From: Gammaproteobacteria bacterium
GTDB lineage: Bacteria > Pseudomonadota > Gammaproteobacteria > Pseudomonadales > Azotimanducaceae_A
Assembly (NCBI GenBank): GCA_026713405.1
Contig: JAPOON010000109.1
Location: forward strand, 1-6,947
Direction of reading: 5' to 3'
Length of the DNA stretch: 6,947 bases
In this document: one piece after another, positions 1-6,383 of the stretch
How the letters are laid out: each line of letters begins with the position of its first letter
How positions within the stretch are numbered: position 1 is the stretch's first letter
The notes under the pieces: generated by a model
The model's input: the letters and a program-made list of their open reading frames with translations, nothing else
What the model was told of the DNA's origin: nothing
The model's database searches: none
Position numbers and translations under genes: made by a program

Positions 1-1
1 C

Positions 2-532
2 GACGCGCCGGGCAGCGTCGCCACCGTTGCCTGGGAGGGAACCCGCCCGCTGCTGGTCGAATTGCAGGCCCTGGTCGACCAGGTGCAGGGCGGCTACGCG
101 CGGCGGGTGGCCGTGGGACTGGATCAGCAGCGGCTGGCGATGCACCTCGCGGTGCTGCACCGCCACTGCGGAATACAGTTGGCCGATCAGGATGTTTTCG
201 CCAACGTGGTGGGGGGCGTGCGCCTGTCCGAGACCGGGGGCGACCTGGCGCTGTTGCTGGCGGTGCTGTCATCCTTTCGCGACAAACCCCTGCCCCGGGA
301 CCTCATCGTATTCGGGGAACTGGGCCTCACCGGCGAGGTGCGGCCGGTGGCGAACGGCCAGGAAAGGCTGCGGGAAGCGGGGAAGCACGGCTTCAGGAGA
401 GCCATCGTACCGTTCGCCAACCGACCGAAGCAGGCAATCGGCAGCATGGCGGTGCACCCGGTGAAGAACCTGACCGGCGCCCTGGAGGCGGTGGCGGGCC
501 TGGATTCGCAATGTAGCGCCGGAACGCCATAA
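2..532 (+). CDS. radA: DNA repair protein RadA, C-terminal part (5' end outside window)
   Basis: RadA (Sms) is a RecA-like ATPase that helps process branched recombination intermediates and acts in the cytoplasm on DNA. Only the last 176 codons are here, and the reading frame is already open at the left edge. The visible part starts with the family's linker ([20 protein letters not shown]), which follows the ATPase core. It continues into the Lon-protease-like C-terminal domain, with [21 protein letters not shown] at about residues 70-90 of the fragment and then [13 protein letters not shown] and the REAGKHGF segment. The zinc finger, Walker A and KNRFG motifs would lie upstream and cannot be checked. 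The gene ends with TAA 7 nt before nrdR, so the two are probably co-transcribed. RadA directly before nrdR is not the usual neighbour pairing. The family call is secure from the linker plus the GE(L/V)GLTGEVR motif. Confidence 0.93.
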   Translation, partial: DAPGSVATVAWEGTRPLLVELQALVDQVQGGYARRVAVGLDQQRLAMHLAVLHRHCGIQLADQDVFANVVGGVRLSETGGDLALLLAVLSSFRDKPLPRDLIVFGELGLTGEVRPVANGQERLREAGKHGFRRAIVPFANRPKQAIGSMAVHPVKNLTGALEAVAGLDSQCSAGTP

Positions 533-539
533 TCGCACC

Positions 540-998
540 ATGCACTGTCCATTCTGTGGTGCGGATGACACCAAGGTGATCGACTCCCGGCTGGTAGCGG
601 ACGGCGACTCCGTGCGCCGCCGCCGGGAGTGCCGGACCTGCGGCGAGCGCTTTACCACCTTCGAGACAGCGGAACTGGTCATGCCCAAGATCGTCAAGAG
701 CAACGGCTCCAGGGAACCGTTCAACGAGGAGAAGATGCGCCGGGGGTTGCTGCGGGCGCTGGAGAAGCGTCCGGTGCCTGAAGAGGAAATCGAAGCTGTC
801 GTCAGCCGCATCATGCACGTGCTGCGTTCCACCGGCGAACGGGAACTGCCGTCCCGGCGCGTCGGCGAAGAGGTGATGAACGAACTGCGCAAACTCGATG
901 CGGTGGCCTACGTGCGCTTCGCCTCGGTGTATCGGGCCTTCCAGGACATCAGCGAGTTCCAGGCAGAAATCCGCAGGCTCGAAACCGACCTTCGATGA
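540..998 (+). CDS. nrdR: Transcriptional repressor NrdR
   Basis: NrdR senses ATP/dATP and represses ribonucleotide reductase operons by binding NrdR boxes in their promoters. The 152-residue product has the usual family length. It shows the N-terminal zinc ribbon with Cys3, Cys6, Cys31 and Cys34 (MHCPFC and CRTC), an Arg-rich stretch at 25-29 that belongs to the DNA-binding module, and an ATP-cone domain from about residue 49 to 139 ([14 protein letters not shown] to [11 protein letters not shown]). The ATG at 540 is favoured because the zinc ribbon begins at residue 3. The ribosome-binding site is weak, which fits translation coupled to radA 7 nt upstream. The stop codon overlaps the ribD start in an ATGA, the arrangement seen in many proteobacteria. 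No NrdR box was recognised in the window, so the regulated reductase genes lie elsewhere. Confidence 0.97.
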   Translation: MHCPFCGADDTKVIDSRLVADGDSVRRRRECRTCGERFTTFETAELVMPKIVKSNGSREPFNEEKMRRGLLRALEKRPVPEEEIEAVVSRIMHVLRSTGERELPSRRVGEEVMNELRKLDAVAYVRFASVYRAFQDISEFQAEIRRLETDLR

Positions 999-2074
999 TT
1001 ACGGAGACGGATCTCGAGTACCTGCGCGAGGCGGTCTCCCTGGCCGAGCGCGGGCTCTTCACGACGACGCCCAACCCGCGTGTGGGGTGCGTCATCGTGC
1101 GTCACGGCCGGGTGCTCGGCCGGGGCTGGCACGCCTGGTGCGGCGAGGCCCATGCCGAGATCAACGCCATTCGCGACGCCGGCGGCGATGTGGCGGGAGC
1201 CACCGTTTATGTCAGTCTGGAACCGTGCACGGTGGACGGCAGAACCCCACCCTGCGTGGAGGCCCTGATAAGCGCCGGTGTGCAACGGGTCGTTGCCGGC
1301 GCCCCGGACCCGGACCCGAGGGTGAACGGCAGCGGATTCGAGCGCCTGTGCGCCGCCGGAATCGAGACGGAGAACGCCAACCTCGCCGGAGCGCTTCGCC
1401 TGAACGCCGGCCACCGGCAGCGCATCGCCCATGGGCGGCCGCTGATTCGCATCAAGATGGCCGCATCCCTCGACGGCCGCACGGCCATGGCGTCCGGCGA
1501 AAGTCAATGGATCACGGGCGCGGCCGCGCGCCGGGACGTTCAGTACTGGCGGGCTCGAAGCTGCGCCGTGGTAACCGGCATCGGCACGGTACTGGCGGAC
1601 GACCCGCGGCTGAACGTGCGCGACGGGTCCTATGCGGTCGACGGACGCCTGCGCCCGCCACTGCGCGTGATAGCCGACAGCCGGATGAGAACACCGCCCC
1701 ATGCGCGCCTGTTCGCTGAGGACGGGCCGGTGCTGATCGCGCACGCGGGGAGCCCGGACCTCGAACACGGGAATGCGGAATCCGTGAAGTGCGGCGACGG
1801 CCGGGTAAACCTTCGAGAGCTTGTGGGCCTGCTTGCCGATCGTCCCTGCAACGAAGTGCTGGTGGAGGCCGGGCCGACCCTCGCGGGCGCCATGATGGAA
1901 GAGAAACTCTGGGACGAACTGGTTCTGTACCTGGCGCCCCGCCTGCTGGGCAAGACCGCCCGGCCGCTCATCGATCGGGAGATCGAGCGCCTCGGGGACG
2001 CCGTGTCCGGCCGTATCGAGGAATGCGTGCAGGTGGGGGAAGACCTGCGGCTGCGCCTGGCGCGGGAGGATTGA
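995..2074 (+). CDS. ribD: Bifunctional riboflavin biosynthesis deaminase/reductase RibD
   Basis: RibD performs the second and third steps of riboflavin synthesis: deamination of the pyrimidine released by GTP cyclohydrolase II, then NADPH-dependent reduction of the ribose side chain. The 359-residue product has both domains. The N-terminal zinc deaminase (about 1-145) carries H53-A-E55 and the paired cysteines C78 and C87 in [12 protein letters not shown]. The C-terminal reductase (about 146-355) opens with [20 protein letters not shown], followed by [16 protein letters not shown] and, near the end, [14 protein letters not shown]. Zinc ligands and the catalytic Glu are present. The segment between the two cysteines lacks the His usual after PCS (commonly PCSHxGRTPPC). 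The ATG overlaps the nrdR stop by 4 nt, implying coupled translation. The usual partners ribE, ribBA and ribH do not follow; nusB starts 3 nt after the ribD stop. Confidence 0.96.
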   Translation: MITETDLEYLREAVSLAERGLFTTTPNPRVGCVIVRHGRVLGRGWHAWCGEAHAEINAIRDAGGDVAGATVYVSLEPCTVDGRTPPCVEALISAGVQRVVAGAPDPDPRVNGSGFERLCAAGIETENANLAGALRLNAGHRQRIAHGRPLIRIKMAASLDGRTAMASGESQWITGAAARRDVQYWRARSCAVVTGIGTVLADDPRLNVRDGSYAVDGRLRPPLRVIADSRMRTPPHARLFAEDGPVLIAHAGSPDLEHGNAESVKCGDGRVNLRELVGLLADRPCNEVLVEAGPTLAGAMMEEKLWDELVLYLAPRLLGKTARPLIDREIERLGDAVSGRIEECVQVGEDLRLRLARED

Positions 2075-2077
2075 CCG

Positions 2078-2545
2078 GTGGCGGACTCCGGATCCGGCAA
2101 ACCCCGCGCGCACGCGCGCCGCAAGGCCCGCCGCGCACTGGTGCAGGCCACCTATCAATGGCAGATGAACGATGTCGGCACCGCGGCCCTGCGTGCCGAA
2201 TTCCACGAGGGCAAGGCACTTGCGAAGGCTGACGGGCCCTTCTTCGACGATGTTCTCGGCATGGTCACCGGGCAGGCCGAAAGCCTCGATGCCGCTTTCG
2301 GCGACCTGCTCGACCGCAGTCTCGATGCCCTGGACCAGGTGGAACGGGCCATCATGCGCCTCGGTACCTGCGAACTGCTCAATAGGCCGGACGTACCCTA
2401 CCGGGTGGTGATCGACGAGTACGTCCAACTGGCGAAAGTCTTTGGCGCGGAACAGAGCTACAAGTACGTAAACGGCGTACTCGACAAGGTAGCGAAGCGG
2501 GTAAGGGGGGCGGAACGGCGAGGGGGCGCCGACGGGACCTCATGA
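2078..2545 (+). CDS. nusB: Transcription antitermination factor NusB
   Basis: NusB pairs with NusE (ribosomal protein S10) on boxA RNA and helps RNA polymerase read through rRNA operons. The 155-residue product matches the all-helical family. It has an N-terminal Arg-rich segment (ARRKARRALVQATYQWQMN, about residues 13-31), the central FFDDVLGMVTG helix, and the C-terminal signature DQVERAIMRLGTCELL followed by PYRVVIDEYVQLAKVFG and KYVNGVLDKVAK. The start is GTG at 2078, 3 nt after the ribD stop. Starting further inside would remove part of the RNA-binding helix. A basic, low-complexity tail (RGAERRGGADGTS) extends past the conserved core. The TGA stop overlaps the thiL ATG by 4 nt, so nusB and thiL are translationally coupled. 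NusB in a riboflavin/thiamine cluster is a conserved bacterial arrangement with no obvious functional logic. Confidence 0.96.
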   Translation: MADSGSGKPRAHARRKARRALVQATYQWQMNDVGTAALRAEFHEGKALAKADGPFFDDVLGMVTGQAESLDAAFGDLLDRSLDALDQVERAIMRLGTCELLNRPDVPYRVVIDEYVQLAKVFGAEQSYKYVNGVLDKVAKRVRGAERRGGADGTS

Positions 2546-3432
2546 ACGAATTCGAGTTGATCGACGACATCGTCGCGGCCTTCGAGAGCGGCAATGCGCC
2601 CTGGTTGCGGGTGGGCCCGGGGGACGATGCGGCGGTGCTGCGCGTTCCGGAAGGGTTCGAGCTGGCGAGTTCCATCGACAGTTTCCTGGCCGGAGTTCAC
2701 TTCCCCGCAGGCGCTGCACCGGAACTCATTGCCTATCGCAGCCTGATGGCGGCCCTCTCCGATCTGGCGGCCATGGGGGCAGACCCTGCCTGGGCGCTGG
2801 TGGCGCTCACCATGCCGGACCCGGACCGGGATTGTGCAGCGGCGATCGCCAGGGGAATTGCGGAGGCGGCACGGGATGCCGGAATCGAGATTGCCGGCGG
2901 CAACCTGGCGTCCGGCGCCCTGGCATTGACCGTCAGCGTCCACGGCTGGGCGCCGTCCGGCACCCTGTTATTGCGTAGCGGCGCCCGGTCCGGGGAGGCG
3001 ATCTGTGTGAGCGGGCCGCTCGGGGGAGCGGCACAGGCCCTGGAAACGGCAAACCTGGCGGCGTCCGTCCCGGGATGCCTGTCCGCTACGGAACGCAGCT
3101 ACTGGCGGCCGCAGCCGCCGTTCGCGCTTGCCGCCCGGCTGCGCGGCCACGCTTCGAGCTGCATCGATGTTTCGGACGGCCTGCTGCAGGATCTCGGGCA
3201 TCTGTGCCGCGCGTCCGGGCTCGGGGCCAGCGTGAACAGCGCAGCGGTGCCCCTCGCGCCAAGCGCCGGATTGGGCCACGCGCTCGGCGCCAGCGACGAC
3301 TACGTCCTTTGTTTCACGACCCGCGATGCGGCCTTGCGGCGTGACTTCGCGACGATTGGAGAGATGACGGAGGAACCCGGCCTGATGCTCGACGGCAGGC
3401 CCGCCGACGTTCCGGGCTACAGCCACTTCTGA
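2542..3432 (+). CDS. thiL: Thiamine-monophosphate kinase ThiL
   Basis: ThiL phosphorylates thiamine monophosphate with ATP to give thiamine diphosphate, the active cofactor, in the cytoplasm. The 296-residue product is somewhat shorter than the roughly 320-residue norm but looks complete, ending in the family's GYxHF motif. Visible motifs in order are GPGDDAAVL (25-33), SIDSFLAGVHF (44-54, the usual TDxLVxGxHF with its Asp kept at 46), LSDLAAMGADP (72-82), AGGNL (117-121), RSGARSGEAICVSGPLG (144-160) and IDVSDGLLQDL (207-217). A variant of GGEDYEL appears as GASDDYVL (248-255). The metal-binding Asp of the usual GGDT motif is Asn120 here. The fold and most phosphate/metal sites are retained, so function is likely kept, but this gene is more diverged than its neighbours. 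The ATG overlaps the nusB stop. No pgpA follows, and the next gene is convergent. Confidence 0.93.
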   Translation: MNEFELIDDIVAAFESGNAPWLRVGPGDDAAVLRVPEGFELASSIDSFLAGVHFPAGAAPELIAYRSLMAALSDLAAMGADPAWALVALTMPDPDRDCAAAIARGIAEAARDAGIEIAGGNLASGALALTVSVHGWAPSGTLLLRSGARSGEAICVSGPLGGAAQALETANLAASVPGCLSATERSYWRPQPPFALAARLRGHASSCIDVSDGLLQDLGHLCRASGLGASVNSAAVPLAPSAGLGHALGASDDYVLCFTTRDAALRRDFATIGEMTEEPGLMLDGRPADVPGYSHF

Positions 3433-3444
3433 TCGATGGCTAAC

Positions 3445-3457
3445 GGGGCTACGCCCC
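3445..3457 (+). other. Short GC-rich hairpin after thiL, possible weak terminator
   Basis: GGGGC-TAC-GCCCC forms a perfect 5-bp stem with a 3-nt loop, 13 nt after the thiL stop. No run of T follows on the plus strand, so it is not a classical intrinsic terminator. It could protect the mRNA 3' end or act together with the larger inverted repeat just downstream. Confidence 0.3.
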
Positions 3458-3462
3458 ACCCC

Positions 3463-3529
3463 GCCCATTTCACCAACCTTCGTCGCGAGGGCATCGCGGC
3501 GCCCGCAGCGGGAAGTTGGTGAGACAGGC
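3463..3529. repeat. 67-bp inverted-repeat element between thiL and ispA
   Basis: The left arm GCCCATTTCACCAAC (3463-3477) and the right arm GTTGGTGAGACAGGC (3515-3529) are imperfect inverted repeats. They match at 12 of 15 positions, with 8 consecutive perfect pairs in the inner part (TCACCAAC/GTTGGTGA). Two smaller hairpins lie between the arms: CGCGA/TCGCG (3484-3488 with 3494-3498) and CCCG/CGGG (3502-3505 with 3509-3512). The whole can fold as a three-way branched structure on either strand. It sits between convergent genes, where bidirectional terminators and REP-like or MITE-like repeats are common. Only one copy is seen in this window, so repeat status is inferred from shape alone. Confidence 0.45.
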
Positions 3530-3556
3530 CGGTCAAGAACTGAACGGCAGGCCCGC

Positions 3557-4432
3557 TCAATGCCGGCGTTCGACGGCCAATTGCGCGAGTTCGGCGAGCG
3601 GGCCGTCGCGCAGGCCTGCCTGCTTCAGGAATTCCAGGGCCTCATCGAGCAGCCCGCGAGCCAGGTCCAGCGCAGGCGCCTCCCCCATCAGCGCCGGAAA
3701 CGTGCTCTTGTTGGCCTGCTGGTCGGATCGGGCCGGTTTACCGAGCGTCTCGGTTGACTGGGTGACATCGAGAACGTCGTCGACGATCTGGAACGCGAGA
3801 CCGATCTGCCCCGCGTACTCGGCAACGAGTTGCCGGCGTTCGTCATCGGCGCCTGCGAAGATGGCCCCGAGTTCGACCGCGGCGCGGATCAGGGCGCCGG
3901 TCTTTGCCGCGTGCAGTTCCCGCAGGCGGCTTTCGGGCAACGAACGGCCTTCCGAGGCGAGATCGAATGACTGACCGCCCACCAGCCCCGCCCAGCCGCA
4001 GGCTTTGCCGAGTGTCTGCAGGGCCGCAACCCGAACTTCCGGGCTGGTGCCGGGTGCGCCGGCGAGCGTTTCGAAAGCCAGCGCCTGCAGCGCATCCCCC
4101 GCCAGGATGGCGGTGGCCTCGCCGTAGACGACATGACAGCTCGGCAACCCGTGCCGCAGGGCATCGTCGTCCATCGACGGCAGATCGTCGTGAATCAGCG
4201 AGTAGGCGTGAATGAACTCCACCGCGCAGGCGGGCGCCAGGGCATCTTCGAGCCGGCCGCCGAGGCCGGTGCAGGCGGCGCACACAAACAGCGGCCGCAG
4301 GCGCTTGCCGCCGCCGAGCGCGGCATGGCGCATGGCATCCAACAGGGACTGGGCAATGGGGGACCGGGAGGGCAGATAAAGGCGAAGCGCATCTTCGACT
4401 GCGGACTTGAAGCCCAGCAGCTCAGGGCTCAC
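3557..4432 (-). CDS. ispA: Farnesyl diphosphate synthase IspA (geranyltranstransferase)
   Basis: IspA condenses isopentenyl diphosphate with dimethylallyl and then geranyl diphosphate to make C15 farnesyl diphosphate, the precursor of undecaprenyl carriers, quinone tails and other prenyl products. The 291-residue product has every class signature: GGGKRLRP (40-47); the first Asp-rich motif DDLPSMD at 82-88, within [16 protein letters not shown]; the [18 protein letters not shown] helix (104-121); HAAKTGALI (174-182); the second Asp-rich motif DDVLD at 218-222; and [17 protein letters not shown] (230-246). The aromatic residue upstream of the first motif (Tyr77) fits a farnesyl-length product. 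The start is GTG at 4432, overlapping the xseB stop by 11 nt, as in the conserved xseB-ispA pair. The usual next gene dxs is absent; transcription runs convergently toward thiL. A longer-chain synthase is possible but less likely given its context and similarity to IspA. Confidence 0.95.
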   Translation of the reverse strand: MSPELLGFKSAVEDALRLYLPSRSPIAQSLLDAMRHAALGGGKRLRPLFVCAACTGLGGRLEDALAPACAVEFIHAYSLIHDDLPSMDDDALRHGLPSCHVVYGEATAILAGDALQALAFETLAGAPGTSPEVRVAALQTLGKACGWAGLVGGQSFDLASEGRSLPESRLRELHAAKTGALIRAAVELGAIFAGADDERRQLVAEYAGQIGLAFQIVDDVLDVTQSTETLGKPARSDQQANKSTFPALMGEAPALDLARGLLDEALEFLKQAGLRDGPLAELAQLAVERRH

Positions 4433-4664
4433 CCAGTGGCTCCGTATCCAGGTCTTCGAAGTCGTCGTTCTCGGTCAGCGCCCGCACCCGGAGTTCGGCG
4501 TTCTTCAGGGCTGCCTGGCACTGGCGGGTGAGCCTGACGCCCCGCTCGAAGGCCTTTAGCGAGTCCTCGAGCCCGAGATCGCCGGACTCCATCTGCTTGA
4601 CCAGGTCTTCGAGCTCCTTGAGCGTTGCTTCGAAGTCGATTTCGGTATCGGTGGAATCAGTCAT
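4422..4664 (-). CDS. xseB: Exodeoxyribonuclease VII small subunit XseB
   Basis: XseB binds as multiple copies to the large subunit XseA to form exonuclease VII, which degrades single-stranded DNA to short oligonucleotides in mismatch repair and damage processing. The 80-residue product has the usual length. It shows the two-helix family core [20 protein letters not shown] (about 11-30), then [14 protein letters not shown] and [15 protein letters not shown] (to about 64), and ends in an acidic tail. The ATG at 4664 lacks a strong Shine-Dalgarno. XseA is not in the window, which is normal because xseA is usually unlinked. The gene lies 40 nt after the 87-residue gene upstream and overlaps ispA by 11 nt, so xseB and ispA are translationally coupled. 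Confidence 0.95.
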   Translation of the reverse strand: MTDSTDTEIDFEATLKELEDLVKQMESGDLGLEDSLKAFERGVRLTRQCQAALKNAELRVRALTENDDFEDLDTEPLGEP

Positions 4665-4704
4665 GTGGAGGACTCAGCGTCTCGTTACCATGCCGTGGAG
4701 CCAA

Positions 4705-4968
4705 TCAACCCACATCCGACAGGCGGGCATCGGAGGCAGTCATCTCGTTGCCGGTCAGCCGCCAGTCGCCGGTTTCCGGAATCGGTTCGATCAGCGATTC
4801 CTGTTCCAGAACGTGGAACTCCCCGCGGACCAGCCAGGCACCCATGGGCTGGTTGCGCTCCCGGAGCACCGAGCAGACATCGCCGGGACGAAAGACGGGG
4901 CTGCCGCCTTCAGCGAGTTCGCGAAGGACTCCGTAGACGGTCTCGGTACGTTTGCGCTCGATGCTCAA
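4705..4968 (-). CDS. Small protein of unknown function, possible winged-helix fold
   Basis: I do not recognise the family of this 87-residue product. The sequence pattern suggests a winged helix. A first helix (RTETVYGVLRELAEGG, about 7-22) leads into FRPGDVCSVLRERNQPMGAWLVRGEF (about 26-51), which looks like a helix-turn-helix with a following recognition helix. A short GLI-like turn (EQESLIEP) and a beta-like wing (GDWRLTGNE, about 67-75) come next, and the tail is short and polar. The start is TTG at 4968. The frame is open upstream to a TAG but contains no ATG or GTG there, so TTG is the best available start. There is no signal peptide or membrane segment. It lies 45 nt after the Sel1-repeat gene and 40 nt before xseB on the same strand, so probable co-transcription is the only clue to its role. 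Base composition matches its neighbours. Confidence 0.72.
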   Translation of the reverse strand: MSIERKRTETVYGVLRELAEGGSPVFRPGDVCSVLRERNQPMGAWLVRGEFHVLEQESLIEPIPETGDWRLTGNEMTASDARLSDVG

Positions 4969-5013
4969 GGGGTTTCCCGCCGGAAGAAAGCGGGTTCTTT
5001 TACCAAAATGCGG

Positions 5014-6333
5014 CTATTCCCGCCAGGGCCGGGCCTGCTCGTAGGCAGACAGGTGGGCGGTCAGCTCCTCGATGAGCGCCGGATCGTCGTCGGCCGCATC
5101 CAGCGCCTGCCGTTGCACGGCGACGGCATCCTCGAACCGGCTCATCTCGGCATAGGCCGCCGCCAATGTGTCCAGGTAGGCGGCCTTCCTGTCCAGCGTT
5201 ACCGCCTGTTGCGCATGTCTGAGCGCCTGCTCCCCATTCCGGATCTCCGGAATCGGGGACGTGGCTAGCAGCCAGGCGTATCCGTTCAGCGCCCGGGCGT
5301 TGCCGGTTACCGTTGCCCGTTGCGCCCACTGCGCGGCACCCGCCTCGCGGCCGCTGCCGGCCAGCAGGTACAGCAGGCGCAGCAGGGCATCGGTGTGCCC
5401 GGCTTCGCCGCCCTTCGCGTACCAGGACTCGGCCATGCCGATGTCCACGGGGACGCCCAGGCCCGCTTCATGAATGTGGCCGATGCCCGCATAGCTGCCC
5501 GGTGCGGCGAACTCCGTCGCCTTCAGGTACCAGTCGCGGGCAAGCGCGAAGTCCGGCTGCACGTCACTGCCTGTCATGTACGCGTGGCCGAGAATGGCCA
5601 TGGCGGGGCCGGAGCCCTGCTCGGCGGCTTTCCTGAACAAATCCAGGGTGGTCCCGGACGGTGCGTCGCCCAGTTCACCGTTCAGGAACATGTATCCGAG
5701 AGCCAGCAGCGCATCCGTGGAGCCGGCTTGCGCGGCCTGTTCGTACCAGAAGCGGGCTTGTGCAGGGTCGGGCGCATCGGTGTGGGGTTCGCGAAAGCTC
5801 GAGGCGAGGCGAGTCATGGCCGGGCCGAACCCCGCTTCGGCCGCCATGCCGAGCCAGCGGCGCGCTTCGTCGAGGTTTGCGGCTGTGCCTTCGCCCACCA
5901 GGTAGGCGTTGCCCACATACAGTTGGGCGCCGGGATGATCGAGTTCGGCCGCCTTGTGAAAGAACTGGAAAGCCAGTTGAAGATCCGTTTCCCGGCCGAG
6001 CCCGTGCTGGTAAAGGCCGCCCATGGCGAAGAGCGCGGCGGGATTGTCGGGGTTGAATTCCAGGGCATGGGCGTAGTCCGCCGCCGCCGAAACGAAGTGG
6101 CCCCGGGCATAGAACGAGTAGCCGCGCAGGTAATAGGCGCGAGACCGCTCGCCCGGGGCGAGGCGGTGGGAAATCACGGACGGGTCGAGATACGCGCGGG
6201 CCAGGGCATGGTCTCCGTTTGCGATCAGCGCTACCGCCTTCTCGATGTAGGCGCGCGGATCGATCGGCCCGCTGTGGGCCGTTCCGGCCGACGCCAGGGC
6301 GATCAGAAGGATCGGTATCCTGCCGACACTCAC
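5014..6333 (-). CDS. Secreted Sel1/TPR-repeat protein
   Basis: This 439-residue protein is predicted to be exported. Residues 1-21 form a signal peptide (basic Arg5, hydrophobic IPILLIALASA, likely cleavage after A-H-S at 21) with no lipobox Cys. A TPR-like unit follows (RAYYLRGYSFYARGHFVSAA, about 64-97). About six Sel1-like repeats then run to roughly residue 340, recognisable by the recurring G-A-x-x-x-x-G and A-x-x-W(Y/L)-x-x-A-A-x-x-G pattern, for example ARRWLGMAAEAGFGPAM and ARFWYEQAAQAGSTDALLAL. A closing TPR pair has GYAWLLATSP and AYLDTLAAAYAEMSRFEDAV. Such alpha-solenoids are protein-interaction scaffolds, often in the cell envelope; no enzymatic motif is present and the partner is unknown. 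GTG at 6333 is the only sensible start, since a TAG lies 24 nt upstream in frame and no other start codon intervenes. It has no clear Shine-Dalgarno and begins only 50 bp from the divergent ssrA gene. Confidence 0.88.
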   Translation of the reverse strand: MSVGRIPILLIALASAGTAHSGPIDPRAYIEKAVALIANGDHALARAYLDPSVISHRLAPGERSRAYYLRGYSFYARGHFVSAAADYAHALEFNPDNPAALFAMGGLYQHGLGRETDLQLAFQFFHKAAELDHPGAQLYVGNAYLVGEGTAANLDEARRWLGMAAEAGFGPAMTRLASSFREPHTDAPDPAQARFWYEQAAQAGSTDALLALGYMFLNGELGDAPSGTTLDLFRKAAEQGSGPAMAILGHAYMTGSDVQPDFALARDWYLKATEFAAPGSYAGIGHIHEAGLGVPVDIGMAESWYAKGGEAGHTDALLRLLYLLAGSGREAGAAQWAQRATVTGNARALNGYAWLLATSPIPEIRNGEQALRHAQQAVTLDRKAAYLDTLAAAYAEMSRFEDAVAVQRQALDAADDDPALIEELTAHLSAYEQARPWRE

Positions 6334-6355
6334 GGCGCCGGCCCGGGTCCAGGCG

Positions 6356-6370
6356 TGCTAACATTGCCCC
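6356..6370 (+). promoter_or_regulatory. Candidate ssrA promoter (extended -10)
   Basis: TGCTAACAT at 6356-6364 reads as an extended -10 element (TGn followed by TAACAT). A GC-rich stretch (TGCCCCG) follows, like the discriminators of stable-RNA promoters. Transcription would start near 6371, about 13 nt before the mature tmRNA 5' end, leaving a short leader for RNase P to remove. No convincing -35 box is seen 17 nt upstream, which is tolerable for an extended -10 promoter but keeps confidence low. Confidence 0.4.
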
Positions 6371-6383
6371 GCTTAAAGCGTTT

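Noticed and set aside
908..2428. Long open frame on the minus strand, about 506 codons, antisense to ribD and nusB
   Set aside because: It is a shadow of high-GC coding DNA: its product has no recognisable domain, while the plus-strand frames give full RibD and NusB motifs over the same bases.
4976..5001. Terminator-like hairpin CCCGC/GCGGG followed by TTCTTTT on the plus strand
   Set aside because: No plus-strand gene lies upstream for over 1.4 kb, and on the minus strand the T-run is on the wrong side. The 5-bp stem is short enough to be chance.
4528..5268. Plus-strand open frame of about 246 codons spanning xseB, the 87-residue gene and the Sel1 3' end
   Set aside because: It crosses three minus-strand genes and two intergenic gaps, shows no domain, and the opposite strand has the convincing XseB sequence.
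6370..6380. Palindrome CGCTTAAAGCG just before the ssrA 5' end, also readable as a -10 element
   Set aside because: It lies in the expected leader of the tmRNA precursor. As a hairpin the loop is only 3 nt on a 4-bp stem, and the TGCTAACAT element upstream is a better promoter match.
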